Positions 35,266 through 44,940 of a DNA stretch of 64,000 bases are shown here, one piece after another. The translations under genes and the position numbers were made by a program. Positions within the stretch are counted from its first letter, which is position 1, and each line of letters opens with the position of its first letter. The notes beneath the pieces were generated by a model that was given only the letters and a program-made list of their open reading frames with translations, searched no databases and was not told where the DNA came from. Origin of the DNA: Gottfriedia sp002574545 (GTDB lineage: Bacteria; Bacillota; Bacilli; Bacillales; Bacillaceae_G); the NCBI GenBank assembly GCA_052180195.1, contig CP197469.1; one strand, 5' to 3'.

Positions 35266-37170
35266 ATGACAAATAAAGTGCTAATTCAATCAAAACCCGC
35301 AACTTCTTTTACAAAAGATGTTAATTTATCAGTCTATGATACTCTAAATTTTAATGATCGACAGGACTTCATTGATGCAAACAGGGGATTTATTGCACCA
35401 CTAGAAGCAAAGATTATTAAAGATGATTCTGGGGAAGTCGTTTGGGACATTGAACAGTTAAACTATTTAAATGACAGTGCTCCTGAGACTGTGAACCCTA
35501 GTTTATGGAGAAATGCACAATTACAGGCTATATCTGGTTTGTTTGAAGTTGTAGAAGGAGTATATCAAGTTCGTGGACAATCTTATGTCACTAACATTTT
35601 TATTGAAGGAAAGCAGGGAGTTATTGTAGTTGATGCTTTAGGAAGTAATGAATCAGCTAAAGCCGCTATGGAATTATATTATAAACATCGACCACAAAAG
35701 CCAGTTACAGCGATCATAATCAGTCAAAGTCACGCTGATCATTTTGGCGGTATTCAAGCTGTGCTTAAATATGCTGAAAATCCTAATATTCCGATTATCG
35801 TTCCTCAATATTTTATAGAAGAAGCGTTAAGTGAGAATGCACTTTTAGGTACGATCATGGCACGTCGTGCAGAGTATCAGTTTGGGAAAGATTTACCAGA
35901 CGGTATAAAAGGCTCCGTATCAGTAGGTATTGGACCAACAATGGGTTCAGGTACTATGAGTTTTCAGTTACCAAATGTAGAAATAAGAAATGAAGTCCAA
36001 TCGATGGAAGTCGATGGTGTAACATTTGAATTTTTATTAACACCAAACACAGAAGCACCAGCTGAAATGCATTTTTATATTAGGGATTACAAACTATTAT
36101 TTGTATCAGAGAATGCCAATAAATTGATGCATCAAATTTATACAGTAAGAGGAGCAAAAACGAGAGATGCATTACATTGGGCGAATTCACTCGATAAAAC
36201 AATCTTATTATTTGAAAATGAAGAAATCGATGCATTACTAATGATTCATGCATGGCCTATATGGGAGAAGGATAATGCAATCAATCATTTAAAACTTCAA
36301 CGTGATTTATATAAATATATGCACGATCAGACGGTACGCTTAGCAAATCATGGTTATACAATGGATGAGATAGCTGAAATAATCAAACTTCCAAAAGAAT
36401 TAGATACTTACTGGGGAAATCGTGGGTATTATGGAACTTTAAAGCATAATTCAAAGGGAATTTACAATTATTATTTAGGATATTATAGTGCTCATCCTTC
36501 TGATTTGGATCCATTACCACAAGTGGAAACTGGTCAAAAATATGTAGAATACATGGGTGGAGCAGCAAATATTTTGAGACAAGCTAAAGCTGATTTTGAA
36601 AAAGGTGAATATCGTTGGGTAGCTCAAGTATTAAAAAATGTCATAATGGCTGACCCAAAAAATTCAGAAGCTAAAAATTTATTAGCAGATGCATTTGAAC
36701 AATTAGGGTATCAAGCTGAATCAGCTAATTGGCGCAATATTTATCTTGTTGGCGCATCAGAACTAAGATATGGAATTAATAAAGATAATTCTCCATTAGA
36801 TGTATCAGGGATCATTAAGAATATGCCAGTCAACGAATTCTTAAAATTAATAGCAGTAAAAATAAACGGTCCAAAAGCAGAGGGTAGAAAAATAACGATA
36901 AATGTAACCCTGTCAGACACTAACCAGCTATTTACATTGAATTTGGAAAATTCTGTTTTATTTTCTAGAGCAAATACGTTAGATGACAAGGCAGATGTTT
37001 CATTAACAATTGATCAATTCGCATTTTATGGAACTTTCCTTGGTCTTCTTTCACCTGAACAAGCAGTTGGAGCAGGAAAATTGATTATTTCAGGTGATCA
37101 AACAAAATTGAACGAATTTTTATCACTTTTAGATGAGTTTGACCGCTATATAAATATCGTAACTCCTTAA
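35266..37170 (+). CDS. Alkyl-sulfatase-type metallo-beta-lactamase-fold hydrolase
   Basis: A 634-residue protein with the three-part architecture of class III alkyl sulfatases (SdsA1, Bds1, YjcS): metallo-beta-lactamase domain (about 95-385), dimerisation domain (about 390-520) and SCP2-like C-terminal domain (about 525-634). Family residues seen: TNTEAPAEMHFYI, SENANKLMHQIYTLRG-like SENANKLMHQIYTVRG, and a late metal histidine in IHAWPIWEKDN. Odd point: the HxHxDH zinc motif reads S-Q-S-H-A-D-H (residues 153-159), so the first histidine is glutamine (codon CAA). Activity on alkyl sulfates is therefore uncertain, though context (ADH, ALDH, CoA ligase, LysR) supports release of an alcohol. TTG at 35254 is rejected: GGAGG sits 5 bases before ATG 35266. 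Confidence 0.88.
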   Translation: MTNKVLIQSKPATSFTKDVNLSVYDTLNFNDRQDFIDANRGFIAPLEAKIIKDDSGEVVWDIEQLNYLNDSAPETVNPSLWRNAQLQAISGLFEVVEGVYQVRGQSYVTNIFIEGKQGVIVVDALGSNESAKAAMELYYKHRPQKPVTAIIISQSHADHFGGIQAVLKYAENPNIPIIVPQYFIEEALSENALLGTIMARRAEYQFGKDLPDGIKGSVSVGIGPTMGSGTMSFQLPNVEIRNEVQSMEVDGVTFEFLLTPNTEAPAEMHFYIRDYKLLFVSENANKLMHQIYTVRGAKTRDALHWANSLDKTILLFENEEIDALLMIHAWPIWEKDNAINHLKLQRDLYKYMHDQTVRLANHGYTMDEIAEIIKLPKELDTYWGNRGYYGTLKHNSKGIYNYYLGYYSAHPSDLDPLPQVETGQKYVEYMGGAANILRQAKADFEKGEYRWVAQVLKNVIMADPKNSEAKNLLADAFEQLGYQAESANWRNIYLVGASELRYGINKDNSPLDVSGIIKNMPVNEFLKLIAVKINGPKAEGRKITINVTLSDTNQLFTLNLENSVLFSRANTLDDKADVSLTIDQFAFYGTFLGLLSPEQAVGAGKLIISGDQTKLNEFLSLLDEFDRYINIVTP

Positions 37171-37200
37171 TAAATAGAAAAAATAATCAATGTAAACAAG

Positions 37201-37247
37201 CATCTGCACAAGCCATGTTCGAAAAATTTGATTGTGCAGGTGTTTTC
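37201..37247 (+). terminator. Hairpin after the sulfatase-type gene
   Basis: CATCTGCACAA pairs with TTGTGCAGGTG around a 22-base loop; TTTTCC follows. A moderate terminator. Confidence 0.5.
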
Positions 37248-37307
37248 CAAAGTTGTGATTACTGGTTTATTGAAAAAGTATAGATTTGTTGAGAGGCTGG
37301 AGTTTGA

Positions 37308-38579
37308 ATGAAAAGTTGGGCGAAATGGATCATTTTATTTTCACTTTTTATTATGGCTATTATTAATTTTGCTGACAAATCAATTTTAGGTTTAGCTGGA
37401 ATTCCTATTATGAAGGATTTGAATGTAAGCTCTACCGAGTTTGGTCTTTTAAGCAGCAGCTTTTTTTGGTTATTTTCAATATTTGGTATAGTAGGTGGCT
37501 CTTTATCGGATCGAATTGGTACTGGGAAATTACTTGCTATTATGGCAATTGTTTGGACAATCGCACAATCTTTGGCTTTGTTTGCATCAAGTCTACCAAT
37601 TCTAATTATTAGTAGAATACTATTAGGTGCAGGAGAAGGAGCATTTCAGGCAGCTGCAATTAGTCATATAAGTAAATGGTTTAAGCCGGAATCACGTGGG
37701 TTCGCCATCTCCATCTTTAATTTTGGAAATGTTGTTGGGATCTCTGTTACAGCTCCTATTATCGTTTCTTTAATTGTAAATTACGGTTGGCGACAGGCAT
37801 TTTTTATTTCTGGTATTTTAAGCTTTTTTTGGTTCATTTGTTGGCTTTGGTTAGGAAGAATGAAACCAACTGTTACGTTTGAAGAAGAAGTTAGTACGAT
37901 GGAAAACATAAACGCTAATAATAGAAAAGATGCTTGGAAAGCTTTACGATCTCCTATTTTTATCTTTACAACTTTAATCGCATTTATTGCTTATTCATTC
38001 ATTGTCTTTGGACTTACGTTTAATCCTGTATATTTAATGAAAGTAAAAGGGTTATCTGAACAACAGTCAGCATCAGTTATTGCTATTTCTGGATTAATCG
38101 GGGCAATTTTAGCAATGTTCCTATCTATCATTTCAGATCGATTATACAAAAAAACAAAAAGTTTATGGAAATCGCGTATATTTTTTTCTGCAATTATTAT
38201 TTTGCTAGCAGGAATTTTGTACTTATTGTATCCACTTATGAATGGATCTGCTTCAATTATCATCGTATTTTCTTTCGTAAATACACTTGTGATTACGATA
38301 AACACACTTAGTCCAGCTATTGTAGTTAGTATACTCCCACAGCGAAGAGGAGTTATGACAGGAACGTATTTTGGATTAATGACCTCATCGGGAATTATTA
38401 CTCCGATTATTTTTGGGAAACTTATTCAAAATTATGGTGCAAATGCAACAGGTGGATATAACATCGCAATTTATGGAATGTCAATTGCAATGGTAATTGC
38501 AGCGCTATTAATATTCCTTTTCGGAAACAGAGATCAACAAATTTCAACAAGAAAGGATAATAAGCTAGTAAACCTATAA
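37308..38579 (+). CDS. MFS transporter of the alkyl-ester operon
   Basis: A 423-residue permease with about twelve membrane segments, N-terminal NFADKSILGLAGIPIMKDL and the loop 2-3 signature GSLSDRIGTGK, then RILLGAGEGAFQAAAISHISKWF, an arrangement typical of ACS-type or organic-anion carriers. GGCTGGAG lies 8 bases before the ATG. It follows the hydrolase gene, so uptake of the substrate or export of a product is plausible. Confidence 0.88.
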   Translation: MKSWAKWIILFSLFIMAIINFADKSILGLAGIPIMKDLNVSSTEFGLLSSSFFWLFSIFGIVGGSLSDRIGTGKLLAIMAIVWTIAQSLALFASSLPILIISRILLGAGEGAFQAAAISHISKWFKPESRGFAISIFNFGNVVGISVTAPIIVSLIVNYGWRQAFFISGILSFFWFICWLWLGRMKPTVTFEEEVSTMENINANNRKDAWKALRSPIFIFTTLIAFIAYSFIVFGLTFNPVYLMKVKGLSEQQSASVIAISGLIGAILAMFLSIISDRLYKKTKSLWKSRIFFSAIIILLAGILYLLYPLMNGSASIIIVFSFVNTLVITINTLSPAIVVSILPQRRGVMTGTYFGLMTSSGIITPIIFGKLIQNYGANATGGYNIAIYGMSIAMVIAALLIFLFGNRDQQISTRKDNKLVNL

Positions 38580-38621
38580 GAAGGGTTGATTCAAAAGAGA
38601 TATAGAAACAGAGGTATGAAT

Positions 38622-39011
38622 ATGAATAATGCGTTAGAAAAGCAGAAAGAAACAATTGATTCTAAATATATACAACAGCATTTAGCAAATGAAAGAACTT
38701 ATCTTGCTTGGGTTAGAACAAGTATAACCATAATGGGAATTGGCTTTTTAATCACTAATCTTCATTTTTCAACTCTGGCTTCTAGTGCAAAAATAGGAGG
38801 CGTATTATCAAAGATTATTGGATTATCATCGATTATAGTTGGAATTTTTGCTTTAATCATTTCAACACTCAGTTATTTTATCAAGGGAAATGATATTAAT
38901 AATCAGACGTTTAAGTTTTCAAGGATATTGGTTGTTTATTTATCAGTAGCTTCAATTCTTATTTTTCTTATTTTCGGTGCCTATTATTTAGATGTATGGG
39001 GATTGTTTTAA
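38622..39011 (+). CDS. DUF202 (YidH-family) small membrane protein
   Basis: A 129-residue protein with the DUF202 signature LANERTYLAWVRTSITIMGIG and three membrane segments (about 32-52, 66-86, 105-125). ATG 38622 is chosen because GAGGT ends 6 bases before it; the in-frame ATG at 38616 and TTG at 38586 abut their potential sites. Function unknown across the family. Last gene before a strong terminator, possibly co-transcribed with the MFS gene. Confidence 0.85.
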   Translation: MNNALEKQKETIDSKYIQQHLANERTYLAWVRTSITIMGIGFLITNLHFSTLASSAKIGGVLSKIIGLSSIIVGIFALIISTLSYFIKGNDINNQTFKFSRILVVYLSVASILIFLIFGAYYLDVWGLF

Positions 39012-39041
39012 ATTTTAAAAGTATTATTATCATGAACTAGC

Positions 39042-39077
39042 AAAAAATGATCTTCGAGAAGAGGATCATTTTTTTAT
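39042..39077 (+). terminator. Terminator after the DUF202 gene
   Basis: AAAAAATGATC/GATCATTTTTTT stem with T-run. 39080-39220 holds nothing recognisable. Confidence 0.85.
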
Positions 39078-39221
39078 TTAAGGGTATCTCAGGTAAAATG
39101 CCTTACAAAATATTTTAAGCTAATAATTGTAACGTCTAGTTTTTACTAAAAGCTTGAATAATTTAGCACCAATCATACCCGCGTTACTTCGGGATATACT
39201 CTCCAGTTCTATTGCCTTGAA

Positions 39222-39255
39222 AAATAAAAAGCCACCTTGATTAAGGTGACTTGAC
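39222..39255 (-). terminator. Terminator of the DUF6270 gene
   Basis: On the minus strand AGTCACCTT/AAGGTGGCT with a four-base loop runs into TTTTTATTTTT. Confidence 0.8.
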
Positions 39256-39270
39256 TTTGATTTTTATTAT

Positions 39271-40059
39271 TTAAATAAAAACATTCTCTACAAAATCAGA
39301 TAGAGCGATTTTGTTTATTTCGTTCATAACATTCACTTGATATGATTTTTCTAAGTGCCACGGATTTACACCATAAGGATGCTGGCCATCCCCAATATAA
39401 TCAACATTAAGGTTGTTAATTATTCTTAAATCATAATTTTCTTCAAGGAATTTCTCTATAACTTCGAAATTGTTGTTCTCCTTGTCTAGATAGGGATACT
39501 TATTAAGGTCAAATTCGTATAACTTATTCCCTTTGGCATAATCTTTTGTAAATCTAAATTTATTTAAAACTATTTTAGTATTTGGTAAGTTTTCATTTTT
39601 CCATGTAATAAATTCTGCAAACTTTTCTTTAAATATTGGAAAGAACTCATTGAATTTATTGTTTGAATGAATGTGATAATCGTGTTTTTTTTCTTTATAG
39701 AATGTTGTTTTGCGTAATGTTGAAGGATTATTTGTAATAAATGTATCTCCTGTTTTTACTATACCATAACGCACGTCAGCATAAAGATCCAAAATTAAAT
39801 AATCTGGTTGATATTGAACTATTTCGTTTCTAATGTTTTTGTATATATCGCTAGTTAAAACACCTTTTTTATATTCAGATAGTTCTTTAGGAAATTCAAT
39901 TATTCCTTTTTCTACCTGCTTGCTAATAAAACTTATAATAGATGTCTGAAACGAAACAGGGCCTATTTCATACATTTTTTTGTAATCAGGATTATTATTG
40001 GTAGTAAATGCTTCTCTAGAAACACAAGAGCCAATAATTGATACTTTGATTTTGCCCAT
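39271..40059 (-). CDS. DUF6270 protein, SGNH-like, polysaccharide-modification type
   Basis: A 262-residue cytoplasmic protein. It opens with VSIIGSCVSREAF (serine in a GSC block), has a DYLILDLYADVRYG strand and ends with GDGQHPYGVNPWHLEKSYQ carrying a D-x-x-H-like pair; this matches DUF6270, which resembles SGNH/GDSL esterases in layout and is found beside capsule and teichoic-acid genes. Here the next large gene encodes a CDP-glycerol-type polymerase, which fits. A catalytic role as acyl- or acetyl-transferase/esterase is inference. GGGGG precedes the ATG. Confidence 0.8.
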   Translation of the reverse strand: MGKIKVSIIGSCVSREAFTTNNNPDYKKMYEIGPVSFQTSIISFISKQVEKGIIEFPKELSEYKKGVLTSDIYKNIRNEIVQYQPDYLILDLYADVRYGIVKTGDTFITNNPSTLRKTTFYKEKKHDYHIHSNNKFNEFFPIFKEKFAEFITWKNENLPNTKIVLNKFRFTKDYAKGNKLYEFDLNKYPYLDKENNNFEVIEKFLEENYDLRIINNLNVDYIGDGQHPYGVNPWHLEKSYQVNVMNEINKIALSDFVENVFI

Positions 40060-40230
40060 TTTTATTTTTATCCCCCTTTTATATATGCATGGATATTTTT
40101 GACATTATTTATAGTGATAAATTAATTGAGCTCTCCTAACAAATCTTAAATCTTATTTGTGGTTGTACCAATGTAAATTGGTTCCTGTTTTATGGAAGCA
40201 GATTTAGCTAGTTGAAAAAAACAGTATAAC

Positions 40231-40680
40231 ATGAACCAGCTGACTTTTCCAATGGACATTGAGGTTTTATTCCTACTAATCATCTTGCGTGTTTATTGAC
40301 ACTGCATTCGATCAAATGGATCCTACTATCTTTTCAAACTTTTCATCCGGGTGGTGCTTGTCCGCCATATCATTCAAAAATGATATTAAAAGTTATCCTT
40401 ACGCTTATTCAAATCGTAGGTATTCTTCTAGTCAAATTGCGGAACAACTGAGAGAGAATATTGTTTTCATATGGATTTCGGGTGAACAACAACCCGAATT
40501 CCGTAGTAAAGTATAGAAGAAATAAATTATGAAACATTCTTTTCAATTGTTGATCTTCTTCGAACAGAAGGTCTTGTAAAACTTGAAGACTATTCTCTTG
40601 ATGGTACCAAAATTGAGGCAAATGCCCAAAAAAATATTTTCGTTCGGCATTTTCGTTCCAAAAAACTGAAAAAATAACAG
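40231..40680 (+). pseudogene. IS1182-family transposase remnant (N-terminal third, frameshifted)
   Basis: Translated pieces in changing frames read MNQLTFPMDIEVLF, FIDTAFDQMDPTIFSNF, YAYSNRRYSSSQIAEQL, RENIVFIWISGEQQPEFR and ETFFSIVDLLRTEGLVKLED, the conserved start of IS1182 transposases. Several frameshifts and the loss of the catalytic core show it is dead. Confidence 0.85.
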
Positions 40681-40760
40681 AATAATAGTTGGATATTCCT
40701 CTCCTAAAACCTCCAAGTTTATAAAAACTCCTTAAAAATTGAAAAAATGAAAAAACTACC

Positions 40761-40800
40761 TCAAAAGGTCGTTATTCAACGACCTTTTGAGACAGCCTCA
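40761..40800 (+). repeat. IS1182-type terminal hairpin
   Basis: TCAAAAGGTCG/CGACCTTTTGA (40761-40790) followed by GACAGCC, the usual end of IS1182-like elements. It can also terminate transcription. 40801-41170 shows no recognisable gene. Confidence 0.65.
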
Positions 40801-41397
40801 CTTTTATTTTTTTGAAATCATTTAAATTACTAACTACAATTGTAAGAATTGTCTTGGTTGGATCTTAAGCTGTGACATTCACAAAGATTTATTTATCTAG
40901 TGGGAAAGGTAAGAAGTTATTGATTAGTAGTGATAAAGAATAAGGTGTAACAGTTAGTGATTTATTTTTTATGGATTATAAAATTATGTTACAATCATAA
41001 CTGTTATATTAGAAAAGAATGTTGCTTAAGTAAGTTTTCAATCTTGAAAAACTATGGGCAAAAGAAGACTATATGTAGCTCAAAGACATTTACATAAAGC
41101 TTTTATGGTCAAGGAATAGTATTACTAAAAAGAATGATATTAAGAAATTGTAACATTTAAAGGAGAAAGAAATGAAAAAGTATGTAAAACTTGACTACTT
41201 TTTTCAATCACTTAATTATAGACTATGAATCGTTTGCTATATAATGTGGAAGTTGTCTTCCATATGTACATTTGGTGATGACTCAAATAATCTTTTAAAT
41301 TATAACAATGTTCTCAGTAGTTATTACTTATTTATAGAGTTCTCATAGAGATTACTCATTATTATTCGTCTAATTTTATATGAAAAGGAAAGTGAAA

Positions 41398-44300
41398 ATG
41401 AAAAAAATTGACTTAGATGCATTTTTTATTAAGGAAGATTCTATAAGAATAAAACTAGTTGAAAGTAATTTTGATGAGTTTCATTTCTTTGTTTTGAGAA
41501 ATAGGAAAAATAAACAAGAGTATAGAATTCCTATTAAATTTGAAAGTAAAGGTAGTGAATTGGTTTTACCATATAATAAAATTGAATTAATAGAGACTGG
41601 ACTGAACAGATATGATTTATTTATTTCAAATCAAGAGGGTAGGTTGTTTCGTCCAAATTTTAAAGATAGTAAAGTTGATTTTAAAAGTGTAAAAGCAACG
41701 CCTTTTTATTTTACTCACAGTAGTAATGGATTTAAATTCTATATAACAAAGGATAATGATATATCTTTAATAAAAGGCGATTACATAACGATAGTAAAGG
41801 AATTTTATAAGAAGAACAATATACGATTGCCAATAAAGGATATCTTACTGACGAAAAATAAACTTCAATTCACTCTACCAAAAGAACATGTAAATACAGA
41901 ATTATTTTTTTCATTGAAAAATAAGGATGCTCGTATCCCTGTTGAGGAATTAGAAATCCTAGATGAACATAATTCATATAAGATTTCCTTTGATGTGGAT
42001 CTAATGGATTTGGGAAGTTGTGTATTAGAAGTTTCCTTCTTAAAAGATGAAATATTATATGAAGCAAAATTAGTTACTAATGAAGAAATATTGAGTAGTT
42101 TAGCTGATAATACAAACATCTTTTGTTATACTAACGCAAAACAAGAAGTATCTCTTACATCAAATCCATTGTTATACATAAAGCAATTAGGAGAAGTAGG
42201 AGATAAGGAAATACTGTTTATTGAACAATATAATCTAAATAATGATGAGATTATGTTGAAGCTTCAAACACCCCTTAAAAATAAAAGAGTATACCTATTC
42301 TTAGAAGATATTACCAATGGATATTTTACAAGAATAGATGACGTTAAATTGTTTGAAGACCAAATAATTGTACCAAATATTATTATAAATAAAGATATAG
42401 ATACAATTGTTGGAAATCGCTATAGATTTATCATGGTCTTACAAGAGAACACTGCCATGGAAGATGAATTAGGGGAAATTATTAATCCATATTCTTATAT
42501 AGGTTTTTATACGAAGAACTATATTTCTTTAAAAAGTGACAAATATAAAGAACCATTAAGTTTAGCGGGAGACAACGTATTGATTCCCTATTGGTCAGTT
42601 CATAATGAATTGATATTTCAAGTGTCAAGTTTAGAACAATATTACAAGACTCGTTATGACTTTGTTAATATTAATTATTCTTGTAATAAACTTAGTGTAA
42701 TCGGAAGTAAAATGAACTTTAACCTCGAAAACTTTAGTAATTCAGATGAATGCAAAATAAAATTTTATTTAAAAGAACGAAGAACTAAAGAGAGAGTTGA
42801 TTTAGATTTTGACATACAAGAAGAAAATAAAGTGGAAATAGAATTTAATAAATTTATCGATAGTTTAGAAAGTAAATCTTCTAGATGGGATTTATTTATT
42901 GAACTGTATAAAAGTGAAGTAATTATTTATGGGAAAGTTGGCTGCTTCTCTAGTAGTGTAAAGAATAAGTATTCTCGATATTTCTCATCTTTAAATAAGG
43001 TAACAGAAGAAAAAAGTTTTGAAGCAGTACCATATTTAACATTAAAAAATGAAATATCACTTATTTGGAATGAAGAAAATAAAATCCGTAATGAGCAGTT
43101 GGATTGTAATGTTAAAGTTATTGGAAGTCAAGTCAAAGATAATTTAATTGATATAAAGGTTAAATTAACAGATGTTGGCGTGGAGAATTACACTGTAGAA
43201 TCTGGAACAATAATGCTTAGAAATAAGGCTATTGATATGAAATATGAGATTCCAGTGGAAACTATAGAAAAACAGGAAAATAATTGTCAGTTACTACTAT
43301 TAATTGATCCTTCTAAGTATTATTTGATTCCTTTCTATTGGGATATATTTATAAACATTAAAGTAGCCGATAAAATATATCCAATTAGAGTGAAAAATCC
43401 AATTAAATCTGTAAAAAATCATATAGATAATAATATAAATGAGAACGAAATTGACTTGGCCGATAATTTTATGGTTTATCCTTACATTACTGCCGATAAC
43501 TCTTATGCGCTTTGTTTTAGAGAAAGAGAAGTATATGAAAATAAAATAAATCGCTTCAAAGAAAAATTGGCATACCATGTTTACAAGACATTTAAGGGTT
43601 ATTTTGATAAAAAAGATATTTGGTTAGGTTTTGAAAAAAATGCGTCAACTGCCCAAGATAATGGATATCAGTTTTTTAATTACTGTTATAAAAACAAAAA
43701 GAAAGAAAACTTTTATTATATTATCAAAAAAGATGCGATAGATTATAAAGATATTAAACATCAGAGAAAAAATATCCTAAATTTTATGAGCTTTAAATAT
43801 ATGCTTTATATGTACGCAGCTAAATTATTGATTTCATCAGAATCAAAAGGTCATGGTTATGATATTCGTATTCAAAAAGGTAAATTAAAGGATAATTTAG
43901 ATAAAAAGAAACTTATATTTTTACAACACGGAGTTATCGCTTTAAAGAAGGTAGATTATGTCTTTAAAAAGAAAAAGAACAATCCTATTATGCTTTTTGA
44001 AGTAGTTTCTGACTATGAAAAAAATATAATAAAAGAACATTTTGATTACAAAGATTCAGAAATAATGGTTACAGGTTTAGCTAGATGGGATGTATTGAAA
44101 GATAAATCTACAAAAGAGAATAGAAAAATATTTATGATGCCAACTTGGAGATCTTGGATGGATGGAGTAATTGAGGCAGAATTTTTAAATAGTACTTATT
44201 ATAAGAAATATAAGGAAGTATTAGAATCTAAGGAATTGAATAACTTGCTAGAAAAAAATAATATTACTCTTCATTTTATGCTTCATCCTAAATTTCTTGA

Positions 44301-44703
44301 ATATAGCAATAAATTTCATTTTGGTGGCAAGAATATTGTAACTCATCAATTTGGAGAAGTTAAAATTAATGAAATGATGATGGAAAGTTCTTTGTTAATA
44401 ACAGATTACTCAAGTGTTTCTTGGGATTTCTACTATATGAAAAAACCAACTATCTTTTATCAATTTGACAGAGATGAGTATTCTAAATATCAAGGAAGCT
44501 ATCTAGATTTAGAGACTGAATTGTTTGGTGACGCTCCTCAAGATATTAATGAATTATTATCAAATATTAATTATTATATTAATAATGATTTTAAAGAGAA
44601 AGATGAATACGCAAAGATGAGGAAGAAATATTTCAAATACGTGGATAGAAAGAATTCAGAAAGAACATTTAAAGAAATAATGAAAATTAAAAATAAAATT
44701 TAA
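41398..44703 (+). CDS. CDP-glycerol glycerophosphotransferase-family protein (TagF-like) with very long N-terminal region
   Basis: An 1101-residue cytoplasmic or membrane-associated polymer glycosyl/glycerophosphotransferase. The C-terminal catalytic domain (about 770-1095) carries the family residues: QHG (H844), MPTWRSW, HPK (H963) and TDYSSVSWDFYYMKKP (T1002 onward), which bind CDP-glycerol and the acceptor. The first 700 residues are not catalytic: they consist of successive beta-rich segments with recurring L-x-K and VxLxxN patterns, probably several immunoglobulin-like or jelly-roll modules, as seen in large capsule/teichoic polymerases. ATG 41398 is preferred over ATG 41380 because AAAAGGAAAG lies between them. 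Likely makes a poly(glycerol-phosphate)-like wall or capsule polymer. Flanked by a DUF6270 gene and a beta-helix gene. Confidence 0.88.
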   Translation: MKKIDLDAFFIKEDSIRIKLVESNFDEFHFFVLRNRKNKQEYRIPIKFESKGSELVLPYNKIELIETGLNRYDLFISNQEGRLFRPNFKDSKVDFKSVKATPFYFTHSSNGFKFYITKDNDISLIKGDYITIVKEFYKKNNIRLPIKDILLTKNKLQFTLPKEHVNTELFFSLKNKDARIPVEELEILDEHNSYKISFDVDLMDLGSCVLEVSFLKDEILYEAKLVTNEEILSSLADNTNIFCYTNAKQEVSLTSNPLLYIKQLGEVGDKEILFIEQYNLNNDEIMLKLQTPLKNKRVYLFLEDITNGYFTRIDDVKLFEDQIIVPNIIINKDIDTIVGNRYRFIMVLQENTAMEDELGEIINPYSYIGFYTKNYISLKSDKYKEPLSLAGDNVLIPYWSVHNELIFQVSSLEQYYKTRYDFVNINYSCNKLSVIGSKMNFNLENFSNSDECKIKFYLKERRTKERVDLDFDIQEENKVEIEFNKFIDSLESKSSRWDLFIELYKSEVIIYGKVGCFSSSVKNKYSRYFSSLNKVTEEKSFEAVPYLTLKNEISLIWNEENKIRNEQLDCNVKVIGSQVKDNLIDIKVKLTDVGVENYTVESGTIMLRNKAIDMKYEIPVETIEKQENNCQLLLLIDPSKYYLIPFYWDIFINIKVADKIYPIRVKNPIKSVKNHIDNNINENEIDLADNFMVYPYITADNSYALCFREREVYENKINRFKEKLAYHVYKTFKGYFDKKDIWLGFEKNASTAQDNGYQFFNYCYKNKKKENFYYIIKKDAIDYKDIKHQRKNILNFMSFKYMLYMYAAKLLISSESKGHGYDIRIQKGKLKDNLDKKKLIFLQHGVIALKKVDYVFKKKKNNPIMLFEVVSDYEKNIIKEHFDYKDSEIMVTGLARWDVLKDKSTKENRKIFMMPTWRSWMDGVIEAEFLNSTYYKKYKEVLESKELNNLLEKNNITLHFMLHPKFLEYSNKFHFGGKNIVTHQFGEVKINEMMMESSLLITDYSSVSWDFYYMKKPTIFYQFDRDEYSKYQGSYLDLETELFGDAPQDINELLSNINYYINNDFKEKDEYAKMRKKYFKYVDRKNSERTFKEIMKIKNKI

Positions 44704-44734
44704 AATAGTTAACCAATTTATTGATAAATAAGAA

Positions 44735-44790
44735 AGAAAAATAGACATATTCTTTTACAAGTATTGTAAATAGAATAATGTCTATTTTTC
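44735..44790 (+). terminator. Terminator of the CDP-glycerol transferase gene
   Basis: AGAAAAATAGACATATTC pairs with GAATAATGTCTATTTTTCT over about 17 base pairs, with a T-rich exit. Confidence 0.8.
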
Positions 44791-44872
44791 TTCAACATCA
44801 AATAAATATAAATTTATAAAGGAGATTCACATTATTTGGCTATAATATGCTACTAGCGAAAAGACCTTGTAC

Positions 44873-44931
44873 GTTCAACCTTCTCTTTTGATTCTCAATC
44901 GAAAGAGAAGGTTGGATGTTATTTTTTTGAA
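44873..44931. terminator. Second hairpin, between convergent genes
   Basis: CAACCTTCTCTTT/AAAGAGAAGGTTG is a perfect 13-base stem; TTATTTTTTTG follows on the plus strand. It lies just past the stop of the minus-strand beta-helix gene and can serve both genes. Confidence 0.75.
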
Positions 44932-44940
44932 ATTTTTTAT

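Noticed and set aside
41172..41228. 18-codon frame MKKYVKLDYFFQSLNYRL with a good AAAGGAG site
   Set aside because: Too short to judge, no similarity recognised, and it lies in a relic-rich stretch before the CDP-glycerol transferase gene; possibly a truncated gene start.
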